Of a stretch of 55,844 nt of DNA, positions 17,701 to 26,454 are shown piece by piece; the stretch's first letter is position 1, and each line of letters begins with the position of its first letter. The notes under the pieces were generated by a model. It had not been told where the DNA came from and ran no database searches. It worked only from the letters and a program-made list of their open reading frames with translations. The stretch is from an uncultured Pelagibacteraceae bacterium (GTDB lineage Bacteria; Pseudomonadota; Alphaproteobacteria; Pelagibacterales; Pelagibacteraceae). Position numbers and translations under genes: made by a program. The stretch lies in contig CACJBQ010000004.1 of assembly GCA_902591695.1 (NCBI GenBank), positions 1-55,844 on the forward strand, read 5' to 3'.

Positions 17701-17748
17701 GCGAATCCAGTATTTTATGATGAGAAAAATGAGAGGTTAAATGCTTAA
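14743..17748 (+). CDS. soxA: Sarcosine oxidase, alpha subunit
   Basis: Large subunit (1001 aa from this start). The N-terminal 100 residues form a ferredoxin-like domain with GDTLASALLAN and GRSFKYHRPRGI. A NAD-binding domain has VLVVGAGISGIMAAKNA, and the C-terminal 380 residues resemble the GcvT aminomethyltransferase and bind tetrahydrofolate, taking the methyl carbon as methylene-THF. I chose the ATG at 14743, 1 bp after the soxD stop, over an in-frame GTG at 14719 inside soxD. The end overlaps soxG by 8 bp. The THF product links it to GlyA and FolK. Confidence 0.95.
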   Translation: MTKNLRVKSSEYIDETNRISFKFNGKTYHGFKGDTLASALLANDVHLVGRSFKYHRPRGIMTSGSEEPNAIVQVNPGTNRTEPNVRATEVEIYEGLEASSQNCWPSVEFDIGGINNFLSPFFPAGFYYKTFMWPASFWEKYEFFIRHSAGLGKSPTTTDPDIYDHRNVHCDVLVVGAGISGIMAAKNAAKNNFKTLLVEEKNELGGSTIYENNEFNKIDNKAPSEWLKKEIEELKNIKNLEIKTRTSVAAYHQYNYLLARENLTDHLEAKDKTNKIRQRLLKIRAKKVILATGALERPLIFNNNDRPGIMLSSAIKKYSEFYGVACGSKNVFFTNNDSAYESAISLYNKGINVEAIIDIREQSESKIVKKVKEAGIKIYWSHSIVDTTGYKRLNSISIMKLSNDGTSVTGSKISISCDCLGVAGGWTPAVHLYTQSGSKLKFDEEKKVFLPNQNTSEQISVGSCGGDFKIDEIIKNLNKKLKDTLNINETDLDSIKVEIDQENSKRNIWLLPSDKPLGKTKPFVDYQNDATAKDIKLALREGFRSIEHVKRYTTTGMGTDQGKLGNMHALGIIADTAGVKMGELGTTTFRPPYTPLTFGTIVGRNVGKFFDIFRRTPMNDWHVENKAEFENVGQWKRAWYYPINGETMHQAVQRESKAARESAGILDASTLGKIDIQGSDASEFLNRVYTNAWSKLAIGKCRYGLMLNEDGMVYDDGVTTRLGENHYIMTTTTGGAANVLGKLEDYLQTEWPELDVYLTSVTDHYATASLCGPNSKKILKKIIPDLDLSDENFPHMSFKEVNIGSIQCRIMRISFTGEHSYEINVQASYGKDLWEKCIEAGQEFNITPYGTETMHLLRAEKGFIIVGQDTDGTMTPIDLQMDWIVSKKKYDFIGKRSLYRSDTMREDRKQLVGLLTDDPNIVLEEGAQIVSELNQSPIEMLGHVTSSYFSPNLKKSIALAVVRGGKDMMGKKLFVPMENKNINVTVANPVFYDEKNERLNA

Positions 17749-18304
17749 CTATAATTCAGTTATTAAAAATGAAATTAATCAAGAAAGTATTTCTGTAAAG
17801 GAAATCTCTCCAGTAATAAAAATTAATTTGAGAGGTAAAAAAAGAGAATTTTTAACAAATGTTGGTAAAAATCTTAATATGATCTTACCTACAGAAGCAA
17901 ACACTTCAACAACGAGTGATAAATTAACAGCAATATGGCTTAGTCCAGACGAATGGATGATAATCTCAAATGAGCTGGCAAGTAAAGACACTAATAAATC
18001 CGATCTATATGAAATGTTATTTAATAGTATTTCAAAAACAAATTTAGGTGCTGTTATAGATGTAACAGATCAATTTGTTCAATTAGAACTTAAAGGTGAA
18101 AATGTCTATGAAATCTTTTCAGCAGGATCTCCCTTTAATTTTAATGAATTTAAAGAAAAAAAAGGATCAACAGCTCAGACTGTTTTAAATCATATAGATG
18201 TAATTCTGCACCATAAAGATGAAAATATTTTAAATCTGTTTGTTAGAAGATCTTTTGCTGAACATCTTTGTTCTTGGATTGAAGACTGTGCATCAAGATT
18301 ATAA
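17741..18304 (+). CDS. soxG: Sarcosine oxidase, gamma subunit
   Basis: Fourth subunit (187 aa) of the heterotetrameric sarcosine oxidase, structurally related to the GcvT C-terminal fold. Recognised by position and by the SoxG-like blocks AIWLSPDEWMII, GAVIDVTDQFVQLELKG and VLNHIDVILHH, with a final RSFAEHLCSWIEDCA. Its ATG lies 8 bp inside the soxA end. It converges on the thermonuclease gene with 2 bp between stops. Confidence 0.92.
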   Translation: MLNYNSVIKNEINQESISVKEISPVIKINLRGKKREFLTNVGKNLNMILPTEANTSTTSDKLTAIWLSPDEWMIISNELASKDTNKSDLYEMLFNSISKTNLGAVIDVTDQFVQLELKGENVYEIFSAGSPFNFNEFKEKKGSTAQTVLNHIDVILHHKDENILNLFVRRSFAEHLCSWIEDCASRL

Positions 18305-18306
18305 AC

Positions 18307-18834
18307 TTATTTTTTTCTTCTAAAGTCCCATGGCATTTCAAATTTACCTTGCCAAAGGCCTTTTTTTTCATTTTTAGCATTAATTTCGTTTGATATATAT
18401 TTTTTTGAGTATTTTCTATAAGCTACTGCATAACCGTTTGAAACTAGCCAAGAATTCAAGTTTAAATTTCTTTTATAACATTCTCCAATAAATCTTTTGT
18501 ATCTATCAACATCCAAAATTTTACAAGTTATTACTTTGTTATTTATTTTTTTTTGTAATTTTTGAGTTGAAATTTTTCCACATGGATAATCTTTAGTAAA
18601 AGTAAAAAAAATTATTGTTAGATATGGTTTTTTACACATTTGCTTAAATTCAGGTGCATCAATTCCATGCAATCTTATCTTTTTTGAATTTATTTTAATT
18701 GTATCACCATCAATAATTTGAGCATTTCCAGAAATTTCTTTAATCTCTTCGGACCTAACATCGTTATATGTGAGAATAAAAAAAATCGAACAAATTATAA
18801 TTAAAATTATCGCTTTTCTTTTTGTAAAAAACAT
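18307..18834 (-). CDS. Exported thermonuclease-like (SNase) protein
   Basis: A 175-aa protein with an N-terminal hydrophobic segment (about 8-25) that should export or anchor it, followed by a staphylococcal-nuclease fold. Catalytic-type residues are present: IDGDTIKI, then IRLHGIDAPE with Arg and Glu, then DRYKRFIGECY with Arg. The end carries the GLWQGKFEMPWDFRR block typical of bacterial SNase-like proteins. A roughly 20-residue segment between two cysteines (FKQMCKKP to DYPCGK) may form a disulfide. Likely role is degradation of DNA or RNA outside the cytoplasm, perhaps for nucleotide or phosphate supply; that is inference. It is last in the gatC-to-nuclease gene run. Confidence 0.85.
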   Translation of the reverse strand: MFFTKRKAIILIIICSIFFILTYNDVRSEEIKEISGNAQIIDGDTIKINSKKIRLHGIDAPEFKQMCKKPYLTIIFFTFTKDYPCGKISTQKLQKKINNKVITCKILDVDRYKRFIGECYKRNLNLNSWLVSNGYAVAYRKYSKKYISNEINAKNEKKGLWQGKFEMPWDFRRKK

Positions 18835-18846
18835 ACTTAAAAAATA

Positions 18847-20184
18847 TTAAATATTAGCTAATTTATGTTTAATATAATATTTGACATAAAAAAGTAACAT
18901 CAATGATATCAACCATTGAAAGATGGCCCAAATATAAAAAAAAGTTTTAAAATCTGCATTTAAATACTTTGCAATGTAAAAGGATAAAACTGGTACTATA
19001 ACATTTCTGGCAATATTATTAACCATGGCTTTTTCAGATTTTTTTAAAGCCATAAAAAATCCATTTGATAAGAAAAATATTGGATAAGCAGGTAAAATAA
19101 ATGCTGAAATCTTAAGGTACATCGAGCCATACATAATTACCTCTGGGTTTGAAGAAAAGAATTTAGGAACAATGTCAGCACTTATAAAAATAACTACACC
19201 AGCGATTAACATTATAAATAGACCGTATTTTATTGAGGTAAAATAGGATTGCTCCACTCTATCGTAATATTTTGCACCAATATTTTGCGCTATTATAGAA
19301 ATTATTGCTGTATTGATTCCTAATATTGGTAACAGAACTACTTGCTCAATTCTTGTGGCAGATCCATACCCTGCTACAGCATACTCACCAAATAACCCAA
19401 CATATGTAAAAACGATTGTTGCAGCAATAGAATACCCTAATATTGCAATTGTAATTGGCATTGATTGAAAAAAAATATTTTTTAAGAAAAAAAATTTAGC
19501 TTTGAAATGGTCTAAAGTTATTTGTTTAATTCTTTGATTATTCAATATTTTTATCAAAATAACCAACAAAGATACAAATTGAGCAATTAAAGTTGCTATC
19601 CCAATACCAGTTATTCCTAATGGTGGTATAAATAAAAAACCAAATATAAAAATTGGATTTAAAATAATGTTTAAGAAAAAAGAAAATATTAGAACATTTC
19701 TGTAAGTTTTAGTATCTCCTTCTGCGTGTAAGAATGAATTTAATGCTACTACTAAAATAAATAATATCGTACCTAAAAAAATTACATTTATATATTCAAG
19801 TCCAAGAATTGTTACTTCTTGAGAGGAATTCATTAATAAGAATATCTTTTCACCAAAAGCAAATCCTAAAATAGATACAACTATTGAGATTATAATCGAA
19901 TAAATGATTACATTTCCAAAATAACTTAAAACATTTTTTTCGTTTTTTTCTCCTATACTACTGCCAATCAATGATGTTCCTGCTACGGTAACTCCAATGG
20001 ATGTCGCAATAATCAAAAAATATATCGGAAAAGACTTGCTCAAAGCTGATAAGGCTTCTGGCGAAATTTTTCCTGCATAAAAAGTATCTACGATTGTATA
20101 AAGTGTTTGGAATAAGGTTCCTACACTTGCTGGTACAGCAAGTTTTCTTACTAACAACGAAACTTCATCTTTTAATAAATTCAT
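18847..20184 (-). CDS. MATE family efflux transporter
   Basis: Inner-membrane multidrug and toxin extrusion protein (445 aa, about 12 membrane helices), expected to export organic cations or other compounds using a Na+ or H+ gradient. The family pattern is clear: a VPASVGTLFQTLYTIVDTFYAG start, GTSLIGSSIGEKNEKN in the first half, and the matching GYGSATRIEQVVLLPILGINTA in the second. The substrate cannot be inferred. It lies 14 bp after trhO and upstream of the nuclease gene on the same strand. Confidence 0.9.
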   Translation of the reverse strand: MNLLKDEVSLLVRKLAVPASVGTLFQTLYTIVDTFYAGKISPEALSALSKSFPIYFLIIATSIGVTVAGTSLIGSSIGEKNEKNVLSYFGNVIIYSIIISIVVSILGFAFGEKIFLLMNSSQEVTILGLEYINVIFLGTILFILVVALNSFLHAEGDTKTYRNVLIFSFFLNIILNPIFIFGFLFIPPLGITGIGIATLIAQFVSLLVILIKILNNQRIKQITLDHFKAKFFFLKNIFFQSMPITIAILGYSIAATIVFTYVGLFGEYAVAGYGSATRIEQVVLLPILGINTAIISIIAQNIGAKYYDRVEQSYFTSIKYGLFIMLIAGVVIFISADIVPKFFSSNPEVIMYGSMYLKISAFILPAYPIFFLSNGFFMALKKSEKAMVNNIARNVIVPVLSFYIAKYLNADFKTFFYIWAIFQWLISLMLLFYVKYYIKHKLANI

Positions 20185-20198
20185 TAATTTAAGATTTG

Positions 20199-21104
20199 TT
20201 AATACTCTTTTTGGAAGATATGTCTTTTTCCTGCTTCTTTAGCAAGATTAATTTGTTTTTGTCTCATCCTAAATCTTGATTTTTGATGATCTGTTAGATT
20301 GTCGTGACAATTTGGACATGAAACACCCTCTTCATATTTTTTTGATTTTTTGTCCTTACGAGATACAGGTTTCCTACAACCGCTACACATTGAGTAAGAA
20401 CCAACTTTTAGACCATGTTTTAAACTAATCCTGTTATCAAAAACAAAGCATTCGCCTTTCCATAAACTTTTTTTCTTATTTGTTTTTTTAAGATAATTTA
20501 AAATTCCACCATTTAACTGATAAATGTTATTAAACCCTTTATTCTCCAAATAAACAGATGCCTTTTCACAACGAATTCCACCAGTACAAAACATGGCAAT
20601 AGGTTGATTTTTTTTTAATTTTTTTAGATATTTTGGAAAATCTCTAAAGTTATCAACATCAGGATTGATTGCTCCCTTAAATGTTCCAACATCGTACTCA
20701 AATGGTTTTCTCGCATCTATAAGAACAGTATCCTTTTCTTTAATCAGCTTATTCCATTTGATTGGATCTACATGGCTATCTTTTTTCTTTATTCTTTTAT
20801 TTAAAGTTAAATTCATAGGAACAACTTCATTTTTAATTTTAACTTTAGGTTTGTGAAACGGTTGAAATAAACTTTTGGAGACATTACTGCTATTAAATTC
20901 TTTAAATTTAAGAGTTCTTTTTAAATTGTTAATTGTGAATTTAATGTCTGCAGCTTTTCCAGAGATAGTTCCATTTACTCCTTCTTTAGAGATAATTATC
21001 GTACCTCTAATGTTTTTCTTTTTTAAAGTTTCTAATAAAACTTTTTGATTTTTCTTTAGATAAGAAATTTTGACAAATTTATAAAAACCAACTACTTCAA
21101 ACAT
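20199..21104 (-). CDS. trhO: tRNA uridine 5-oxyacetic acid-type hydroxylase TrhO (rhodanese family)
   Basis: A 301-aa YceA/TrhO-type protein; characterised homologues hydroxylate uridine 34 of several tRNAs using oxygen. An N-terminal acylphosphatase-like domain (KEGVNGTISG) is followed by a rhodanese domain with the conserved cysteine C173 in MFCTGGIRCEKA. The C-terminal part has two CxxC pairs (MCSGC and CPNC) that look like a zinc site. It sits in a translation-related run with gatCAB and abuts the O-methyltransferase gene. Confidence 0.9.
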   Translation of the reverse strand: MFEVVGFYKFVKISYLKKNQKVLLETLKKKNIRGTIIISKEGVNGTISGKAADIKFTINNLKRTLKFKEFNSSNVSKSLFQPFHKPKVKIKNEVVPMNLTLNKRIKKKDSHVDPIKWNKLIKEKDTVLIDARKPFEYDVGTFKGAINPDVDNFRDFPKYLKKLKKNQPIAMFCTGGIRCEKASVYLENKGFNNIYQLNGGILNYLKKTNKKKSLWKGECFVFDNRISLKHGLKVGSYSMCSGCRKPVSRKDKKSKKYEEGVSCPNCHDNLTDHQKSRFRMRQKQINLAKEAGKRHIFQKEY

Positions 21105-21754
21105 TATAATTTTCTACAAACAGTCATACCATCACCAAGAGGAATTATTAACTTTTCAACCCTTGTATCCTTTGAGATATGACTATTAAACTCTTTAATA
21201 TTTATAGTAAATTTATCAGTGTTGTTTTCATTCACAACTTCTCCATACCATAAAACATTATCAATGATTATTAGACCATTTTTGTTCAATAATTGTAAAG
21301 AACGTTCATAGTATTCAATGTAATTCATTTTATCAGCATCAATAAAGACTAAATCAAACTTTTCATTTTTAATCTCATCTAAACTTTCTAAAGCAGGTTT
21401 AATTAATGTTTTTATTTTATGCTCTTGATTAGCTTTTTTAAAAAAATCTATTGCAACTTTATTAGTTTCTTCATTTTTATCTAAAGCAATTATTTTGCCA
21501 TCATCTGATAACGCCAAAGCCATAGATAACGTACTTAATCCTGTAAATGTACCTATCTCTAAAATTTTTTTGATATTTGAAATTTTTATAATTAAATGCA
21601 GAAATTGACTTTGTGAAATTGAGATTTGCATTCTTTTGATGTCACCAAGAGAAGTGTTGTAATCAATTATTTCTTTTTGAACTGGATGTAAATTAAATCC
21701 ATGACTTAAAATATAGTCTTGGAGTTCTTTAGTTATATTTAGGTCTGAACCCAT
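21104..21754 (-). CDS. Class I SAM-dependent O-methyltransferase
   Basis: A 216-aa methyltransferase of the caffeoyl-CoA O-methyltransferase (PF01596-type) family. Motif I is ILEIGTFTGLSTLSMALAL; FDLVFIDADKMNY and LIIIDNVLWYGEV provide the metal-binding aspartates of the family. Bacterial members methylate catechol-like or other small hydroxyl compounds; some bacterial relatives modify tRNA. The substrate is not readable here, though the location between gatB and trhO makes a tRNA-related role conceivable. Its start lies 5 bp after the gatB stop. Confidence 0.85.
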   Translation of the reverse strand: MGSDLNITKELQDYILSHGFNLHPVQKEIIDYNTSLGDIKRMQISISQSQFLHLIIKISNIKKILEIGTFTGLSTLSMALALSDDGKIIALDKNEETNKVAIDFFKKANQEHKIKTLIKPALESLDEIKNEKFDLVFIDADKMNYIEYYERSLQLLNKNGLIIIDNVLWYGEVVNENNTDKFTINIKEFNSHISKDTRVEKLIIPLGDGMTVCRKL

Positions 21755-21759
21755 AAATT

Positions 21760-23223
21760 CTAAAGTTTTTTCTTTAAAATCTCATTAACTAATTGAGGAT
21801 TTGCTTTTCCACCAGAAACTTTCATTACTTGACCTACAAAGAAACCAAATAATTTAACTTTACCTGATTTATATTCGGTAGCTTTGTCTCTGTTATCATC
21901 AATAACCTTATCTATTAGTGCCTCAAGTGCTTTTGGATCACTCTCTTGTTTTAAACCTTTTTCTTCAACAATTTTCGTAGGATCTTTATCTCCTTCCATC
22001 ATTTGTTCAAAAACTGTTTTTGCAATTTTTCCAGAAATTGTTCCATCTTTAATTAAATTAATTAATTTTGATAAGTTGCCTGCGCTTATAGGGCTTTCTG
22101 TTATTTCTAAATTTTTTTCATTTAAGGCTGCAAATAATTCTCCAATTATCCAATTTGTTGCAAGTTTTACGTCCGATTTCTTAATTACATTTTCAAAGTA
22201 ATTTGATGTTTCAATATCAGAAACTAAAATATTTGCTTCGTAAGGTGATAGTTTGAATTTTTCTATAAATCTTTTTTTCTTTTCATCTGGTAGCTCTGGA
22301 ATTTCTGATTTTAATTTTTCAATAAAATCATCTGAAACTTCTAATGGCAATAAGTCTGGATCTGGAAAATATCTATAATCATGAGCATCCTCTTTTGATC
22401 TCATTGATCTAGTTTCATTCTTTTTAGTATCAAAAAGTCTTGTTTCTTGATCAATTGTTTGACCATCCTCAATTAAATCAACTTGTCTATTAGCTTCGTA
22501 TTCAATTGCCATCTGCATGAACTTTATTGAGTTAACATTTTTGATCTCACATCGGGTTCCAAAATCTTTTGAACCTTTTTTTCTAACAGATACATTTACA
22601 TCAGCCCTCAAAGATCCTTCCTGCATGTTTCCATCACAGGTGCCTAAATATCTCATTATAGATCTTAATTTTTTAATATACGCATTTACTTCATCTGGAG
22701 ATCTTAGGTCGGGTTTGCTTACAATTTCCATTAAAGCCACACCTGATCTATTTAAATCTACAAAAGTATTTTTAGGATCTAGATCATGAATACTTTTACC
22801 CGCATCTTGCTCCAGGTGTAATCTTTCTATACCTACCTCTTTTTGACCATCTGGCATATCAAGTATTACTTTGCCCTCACCTACAATTGGATCTTTGAAT
22901 TGTGAGATTTGATACCCCTGAGGTAAGTCAGCATAAAAATAATTTTTTCTATCAAAGACAGATCTCTTATTGATTTTAGCTTTTAAACCAATTCCTGTTT
23001 TGATGGCTTGTTTTACACAATACTCGTTTATTACTGGCAACATTCCTGGAAACGCTGCATCAACTAAACTTACTTGAGTATTTGGCTCAGCTCCAAATTT
23101 GGTCGCTGATGTTGAGAATAACTTTGACTCCGATGTAACTTGTGCATGAACTTCTAAACCAATAACAACTTCATATTGATTATCATGTCTATTAATTAGA
23201 TATTCAGATTTGTTATTACTCAC
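21760..23223 (-). CDS. gatB: Aspartyl/glutamyl-tRNA amidotransferase subunit B
   Basis: tRNA-binding and kinase subunit of GatCAB, which converts Glu-tRNA(Gln) and/or Asp-tRNA(Asn) to the amidated forms using ammonia from GatA. At 487 aa it is of standard length. The cradle domain has [12 protein letters not shown], then [19 protein letters not shown] and [17 protein letters not shown]. The C-terminal YqeY-like tail ends with [23 protein letters not shown], the tRNA-binding hallmark. Its start overlaps the gatA stop by 4 bp. Confidence 0.96.
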   Translation of the reverse strand: MSNNKSEYLINRHDNQYEVVIGLEVHAQVTSESKLFSTSATKFGAEPNTQVSLVDAAFPGMLPVINEYCVKQAIKTGIGLKAKINKRSVFDRKNYFYADLPQGYQISQFKDPIVGEGKVILDMPDGQKEVGIERLHLEQDAGKSIHDLDPKNTFVDLNRSGVALMEIVSKPDLRSPDEVNAYIKKLRSIMRYLGTCDGNMQEGSLRADVNVSVRKKGSKDFGTRCEIKNVNSIKFMQMAIEYEANRQVDLIEDGQTIDQETRLFDTKKNETRSMRSKEDAHDYRYFPDPDLLPLEVSDDFIEKLKSEIPELPDEKKKRFIEKFKLSPYEANILVSDIETSNYFENVIKKSDVKLATNWIIGELFAALNEKNLEITESPISAGNLSKLINLIKDGTISGKIAKTVFEQMMEGDKDPTKIVEEKGLKQESDPKALEALIDKVIDDNRDKATEYKSGKVKLFGFFVGQVMKVSGGKANPQLVNEILKKKL

Positions 23224-24677
23224 TTAATCCACCAATCAGTAATATTGTTTTTAAAATCAATTTTTTCTTCCATAGCATATGCAATGTTTAAAATATTCTG
23301 TTCATCAAAAGCTTTACCAATTATCTGTAATCCTAATGGATACCCTTTAGCATCATGACCTGCGGGTATAGAAATTCCAGGTAAACCTGCTAAATTTACA
23401 GGAACAGTAAAAATATCATTTAAATACATTGAAACCGGATCATTTGTTTTTTCACCAATTTTAAACGCAGAACTTGGGGTAGATGGCGTTAGAATTGCAT
23501 CAACTTTTTTATAAGCATCGTCAAAATCATTTTTAATAAGTTTTCTTACCTTTTGTGCTTTAAGATAATAAGCATCATAATATCCTGAAGATAAAACATA
23601 AGTTCCAATCATTATTCTTCTTTGAACCTCAGCACCAAATCCTTCAGATCTAGTTTTTTCATACATATCAATAAGATTTTCTCCTTCAGCTCTAAAACCG
23701 TATTTAACACCGTCGTATCTAGCCAAATTAGATGATGCCTCTGCTGGTGCTACTATGTAATAAGTTGGTAGTGCATAATTAGTATGAGGTAGAGATATAT
23801 CGATAATCTCAGCACCACAATCTTTTGCGTATTCAATACCTTTTGTCCATAGGTCTTCTATTTCTTTAGGCATGCCATCTACTCTATATTCTTTAGGTAT
23901 TCCTATTTTTTTACCTTTAATATCTTTTGTTAATTCTTTGCTGTACTTGTTTCTTTTAAAATCTATTGAAGTAGAATCTTTTTCATCATAAGTGCTAATA
24001 ACTTCCTGTAACAATGCACAATCTTTAACATTTTGTGCCATTGGACCAGCTTGATCTAGGGATGATGCAAATGCTACAATTCCGTATCTAGAGCAACTAC
24101 CATAAGTAGGTTTTAATCCGACAGTTCCAGTAAATGAAGCAGGCTGTCTTATAGATCCACCTGTATCTGTTCCAATAGTTATTGGTGTTAATTGAGCTGC
24201 TACAGCAGAAGATGATCCACCAGAGGATCCTCCTGGAACTAAATTTTTATCAATTGGGTTTTGTACATTACCAAAAAAACTAGTTTCATTAGATGAACCC
24301 ATTGCAAATTCATCACAATTTAATTTACCCATTAGGATAGCTCCTTCATTCCAAATGTTTTGTGTGACTGTTGACTCGTATGTTGGAACAAAGTTATTTA
24401 AAATCTTACTACCTGCCGTAGTCCTTAAATCTCTTGTACAAAATAAATCTTTTACAGCCATTGGAATACCAGGTAATTTCAGATCAAGATTAGGTTTTTC
24501 ATCAAATTTTTTTGCTTTATTTAAAGCATTTGCATAATCTTCAGTTATATATGCATTTAATTCTTTTGATTTTTCTGATCTTTCAACAAATGCTTTAGTA
24601 ACTTCACTTGAAGAAAGTTTTTTACTTTTTATATTTTCTACTAACTCAGATAATGCTTGTTTAGTTATATCTGACAT
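23220..24677 (-). CDS. gatA: Aspartyl/glutamyl-tRNA amidotransferase subunit A
   Basis: Amidase subunit that hydrolyses glutamine and passes ammonia to GatB. It has 485 aa of the amidase-signature family. The Ser-cisSer-Lys triad is visible: K76 in MAVKDLFC, S151 in GGSSGGSSS and S174 in DTGGSIRQP. It lies between gatC and gatB, overlapping gatB by 4 bp and gatC by 1 bp. Its presence implies the organism makes Gln-tRNA and/or Asn-tRNA by the indirect route. Confidence 0.97.
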   Translation of the reverse strand: MSDITKQALSELVENIKSKKLSSSEVTKAFVERSEKSKELNAYITEDYANALNKAKKFDEKPNLDLKLPGIPMAVKDLFCTRDLRTTAGSKILNNFVPTYESTVTQNIWNEGAILMGKLNCDEFAMGSSNETSFFGNVQNPIDKNLVPGGSSGGSSSAVAAQLTPITIGTDTGGSIRQPASFTGTVGLKPTYGSCSRYGIVAFASSLDQAGPMAQNVKDCALLQEVISTYDEKDSTSIDFKRNKYSKELTKDIKGKKIGIPKEYRVDGMPKEIEDLWTKGIEYAKDCGAEIIDISLPHTNYALPTYYIVAPAEASSNLARYDGVKYGFRAEGENLIDMYEKTRSEGFGAEVQRRIMIGTYVLSSGYYDAYYLKAQKVRKLIKNDFDDAYKKVDAILTPSTPSSAFKIGEKTNDPVSMYLNDIFTVPVNLAGLPGISIPAGHDAKGYPLGLQIIGKAFDEQNILNIAYAMEEKIDFKNNITDWWIK

Positions 24678-24964
24678 TATTCAATTACCTTCGGTACTAC
24701 GAAATAATCTTCATTTTCCTTAGGAGAATTTTTTATTACTTGATCTCTTAAGTTTTTGCTTTTTACTTCATCTGATCTTAGTTTTAGAGTTGTTTCAGCA
24801 ATAGAAGTTAATGGTTCAACATTGTCAGTTTTTAATTCGTTAAGTTTTTCAATAAAATCGAAAATTGAATTTAAATCTCCCGCAAGTTTCTCTGCTTTTT
24901 TCTCATCTACAGAAATTCTTGATAGTTTAGATATATGCTTTATTGTTTTAAGATCGATGCTCAT
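24677..24964 (-). CDS. gatC: Aspartyl/glutamyl-tRNA amidotransferase subunit C
   Basis: Small subunit (95 aa from this start) that wraps between GatA and GatB and stabilises the complex. The typical [45 protein letters not shown] pattern is seen across the protein, abbreviated here as blocks ISKLSRIS and [13 protein letters not shown] chose the ATG at 24964, directly before the conserved part, over one ten codons upstream that would run into the promoter gap. It is the first gene of the run and divergent from ruvX. Confidence 0.93.
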   Translation of the reverse strand: MSIDLKTIKHISKLSRISVDEKKAEKLAGDLNSIFDFIEKLNELKTDNVEPLTSIAETTLKLRSDEVKSKNLRDQVIKNSPKENEDYFVVPKVIE

Positions 24965-25014
24965 ATGGTATTTAAATATGTCGCAAACTATCACTTAAGT
25001 TTAAAATATACAAT

Positions 25015-25470
25015 ATGATCACTATTGAAGAATTCAAAAAAAAACAGTCTGAAACCTCAAGATTGATTGGTTTAGATCTTGGTTCAAAAAGAATCGGTGT
25101 ATCAATTTGTGATGAAAAACAGTCAATAGCCACACCTTTTAAAACGATCAATAAAACAAATAATGATGATTTAATCAACGAATTAAAAAAAATAATAAAC
25201 GAAAATAATATTAAAGGAATTATCGTTGGATATCCAATTAACATGGATGGTTCATTAGGTCCCTCTGCACAATCAGTAAGTGATGTATCTAAAAATATAG
25301 ACCAAAATGTTGATGTAGATGTTTGTTTATGGGATGAAAGACTTTCAACTGTTGGCGCATTTAATCTATCCAGTCAGCTTGATGTTAATGTTTCTAAGCG
25401 TGAAAAAAACATAGATCAAAATGCAGCTGCATTTATTCTTCAAGGAGCTATAGATTATTTAAATAATTAA
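25015..25470 (+). CDS. ruvX: Putative pre-16S rRNA nuclease / Holliday junction resolvase (YqgF family)
   Basis: A 151-aa RNase H-fold protein. The family motifs are present: LIGLDLGSKRIGVSICDE with the first catalytic aspartate, GIIVGYPINMDGSLGPSAQSV, and LWDERLSTVGA with the DER acid pair. In E. coli the homologue processes the 5' end of 16S rRNA; the resolvase name is older and less supported. It is the first gene of the plus-strand run to pyrB and is followed by a 42-bp structured spacer. Confidence 0.92.
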   Translation: MITIEEFKKKQSETSRLIGLDLGSKRIGVSICDEKQSIATPFKTINKTNNDDLINELKKIINENNIKGIIVGYPINMDGSLGPSAQSVSDVSKNIDQNVDVDVCLWDERLSTVGAFNLSSQLDVNVSKREKNIDQNAAAFILQGAIDYLNN

Positions 25471-25475
25471 TCCTT

Positions 25476-25517
25476 GCCATTTAGGGGCTTTATAGCTATA
25501 GAGTTAATTTTAATGGC
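25476..25517 (+). promoter_or_regulatory. Nested hairpin over the pyrB start codon
   Basis: In the ruvX-pyrB spacer an outer stem GCCATT (25476-25481) pairs with AATGGC (25512-25517), which contains the pyrB ATG (25513-25515). Inside it, CTTTAT (25488-25493) pairs with ATAGAG (25498-25503, one G-U pair) around an AGCT loop. In the folded state the start codon would be paired. Translational control is an inference; chance folding in AT-rich sequence is possible. Confidence 0.35.
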
Positions 25518-26454
25518 AATTAAAACCAATAAAGCTATTAAAATCTCAAAAAAACATCTATTAGGTATCCAAGATTTATCAGTTAATGATATTAATTATA
25601 TCCTGGATGAGTCAGAAACTTTCATAAAATTAAACCAAAGTAAGAATAAAAAAATTGACGTTTTAAGAGGCAAAACACAAATAAACTTATTCTTTGAACC
25701 ATCAACTAGAACACAAAGCTCATTTGAACTTGCTGGAAAAAGACTTGGTGCAGATGTTATGTCAATGAATATGGGTAACTCAGCTATTAAAAAAGGTGAA
25801 ACTTTGATTGATACAGCCATGACCTTAAATGCTATGCATCCTGATATAATTGTGATCAGACATCAAGACTCTGGCGCTTGTAATCTGTTATCTCAAAAAG
25901 TAAATTGTGTCGTTCTAAACGCTGGTGATGGCAGACGTGAGCATCCTACTCAAGCGTTATTAGATGCATTAACAATTAGAAATCGAAAAAAAAAAATTCA
26001 AGGATTAAAAATAGCTATATGCGGAGACATACTTCACTCTAGAGTTGCTAGATCAAATATTTATCTACTTACAATGTTAGGAGCAGAGGTAAATATAGTT
26101 GCACCATCTAATCTTATGCCAAAAGAAATTGAAAAATTTGGTGTAAACACTTTTACTGATATGAAAAAAGGTCTCAAAGATTGTGATATTGTAATGATGC
26201 TTAGATTGCAAAATGAAAGAATGACAAGCTCATATCTTTCTTCAAACAGAGAGTACTATGAATATTATGGATTAACACCAGACAAACTTGATCATGCTAA
26301 ATCGGATGCTTTAATTATGCATCCTGGTCCAATGAATAGAGGAATTGAAATTGATACAAGATTAGCTGACGACATAAACAAGAGTGTAATTAAAGAACAA
26401 GTTGAATTAGGTGTTGCTGTAAGAATGGCATGTTTAAAAATATTTTGTGAATAA
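25513..26454 (+). CDS. pyrB: Aspartate carbamoyltransferase catalytic subunit
   Basis: Makes carbamoyl-aspartate from aspartate and carbamoyl phosphate, the committed step of pyrimidine synthesis. It has 313 aa from the ATG at 25513; a TTG 39 bp upstream would add residues without family similarity. The carbamoyl-phosphate loop is [13 protein letters not shown], with [12 protein letters not shown] and [12 protein letters not shown] as later hallmarks. No pyrI regulatory chain is seen. It directly precedes a noncatalytic-looking dihydroorotase homologue, the arrangement of the PyrB/PyrC' holoenzymes described from Pseudomonas. Confidence 0.96.
   Translation: MAIKTNKAIKISKKHLLGIQDLSVNDINYILDESETFIKLNQSKNKKIDVLRGKTQINLFFEPSTRTQSSFELAGKRLGADVMSMNMGNSAIKKGETLIDTAMTLNAMHPDIIVIRHQDSGACNLLSQKVNCVVLNAGDGRREHPTQALLDALTIRNRKKKIQGLKIAICGDILHSRVARSNIYLLTMLGAEVNIVAPSNLMPKEIEKFGVNTFTDMKKGLKDCDIVMMLRLQNERMTSSYLSSNREYYEYYGLTPDKLDHAKSDALIMHPGPMNRGIEIDTRLADDINKSVIKEQVELGVAVRMACLKIFCE

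Noticed and set aside
25474-25512. TTG start extending PyrB by 13 residues
   Set aside because: The added residues match nothing in the family, and the segment forms a hairpin before the ATG at 25513.
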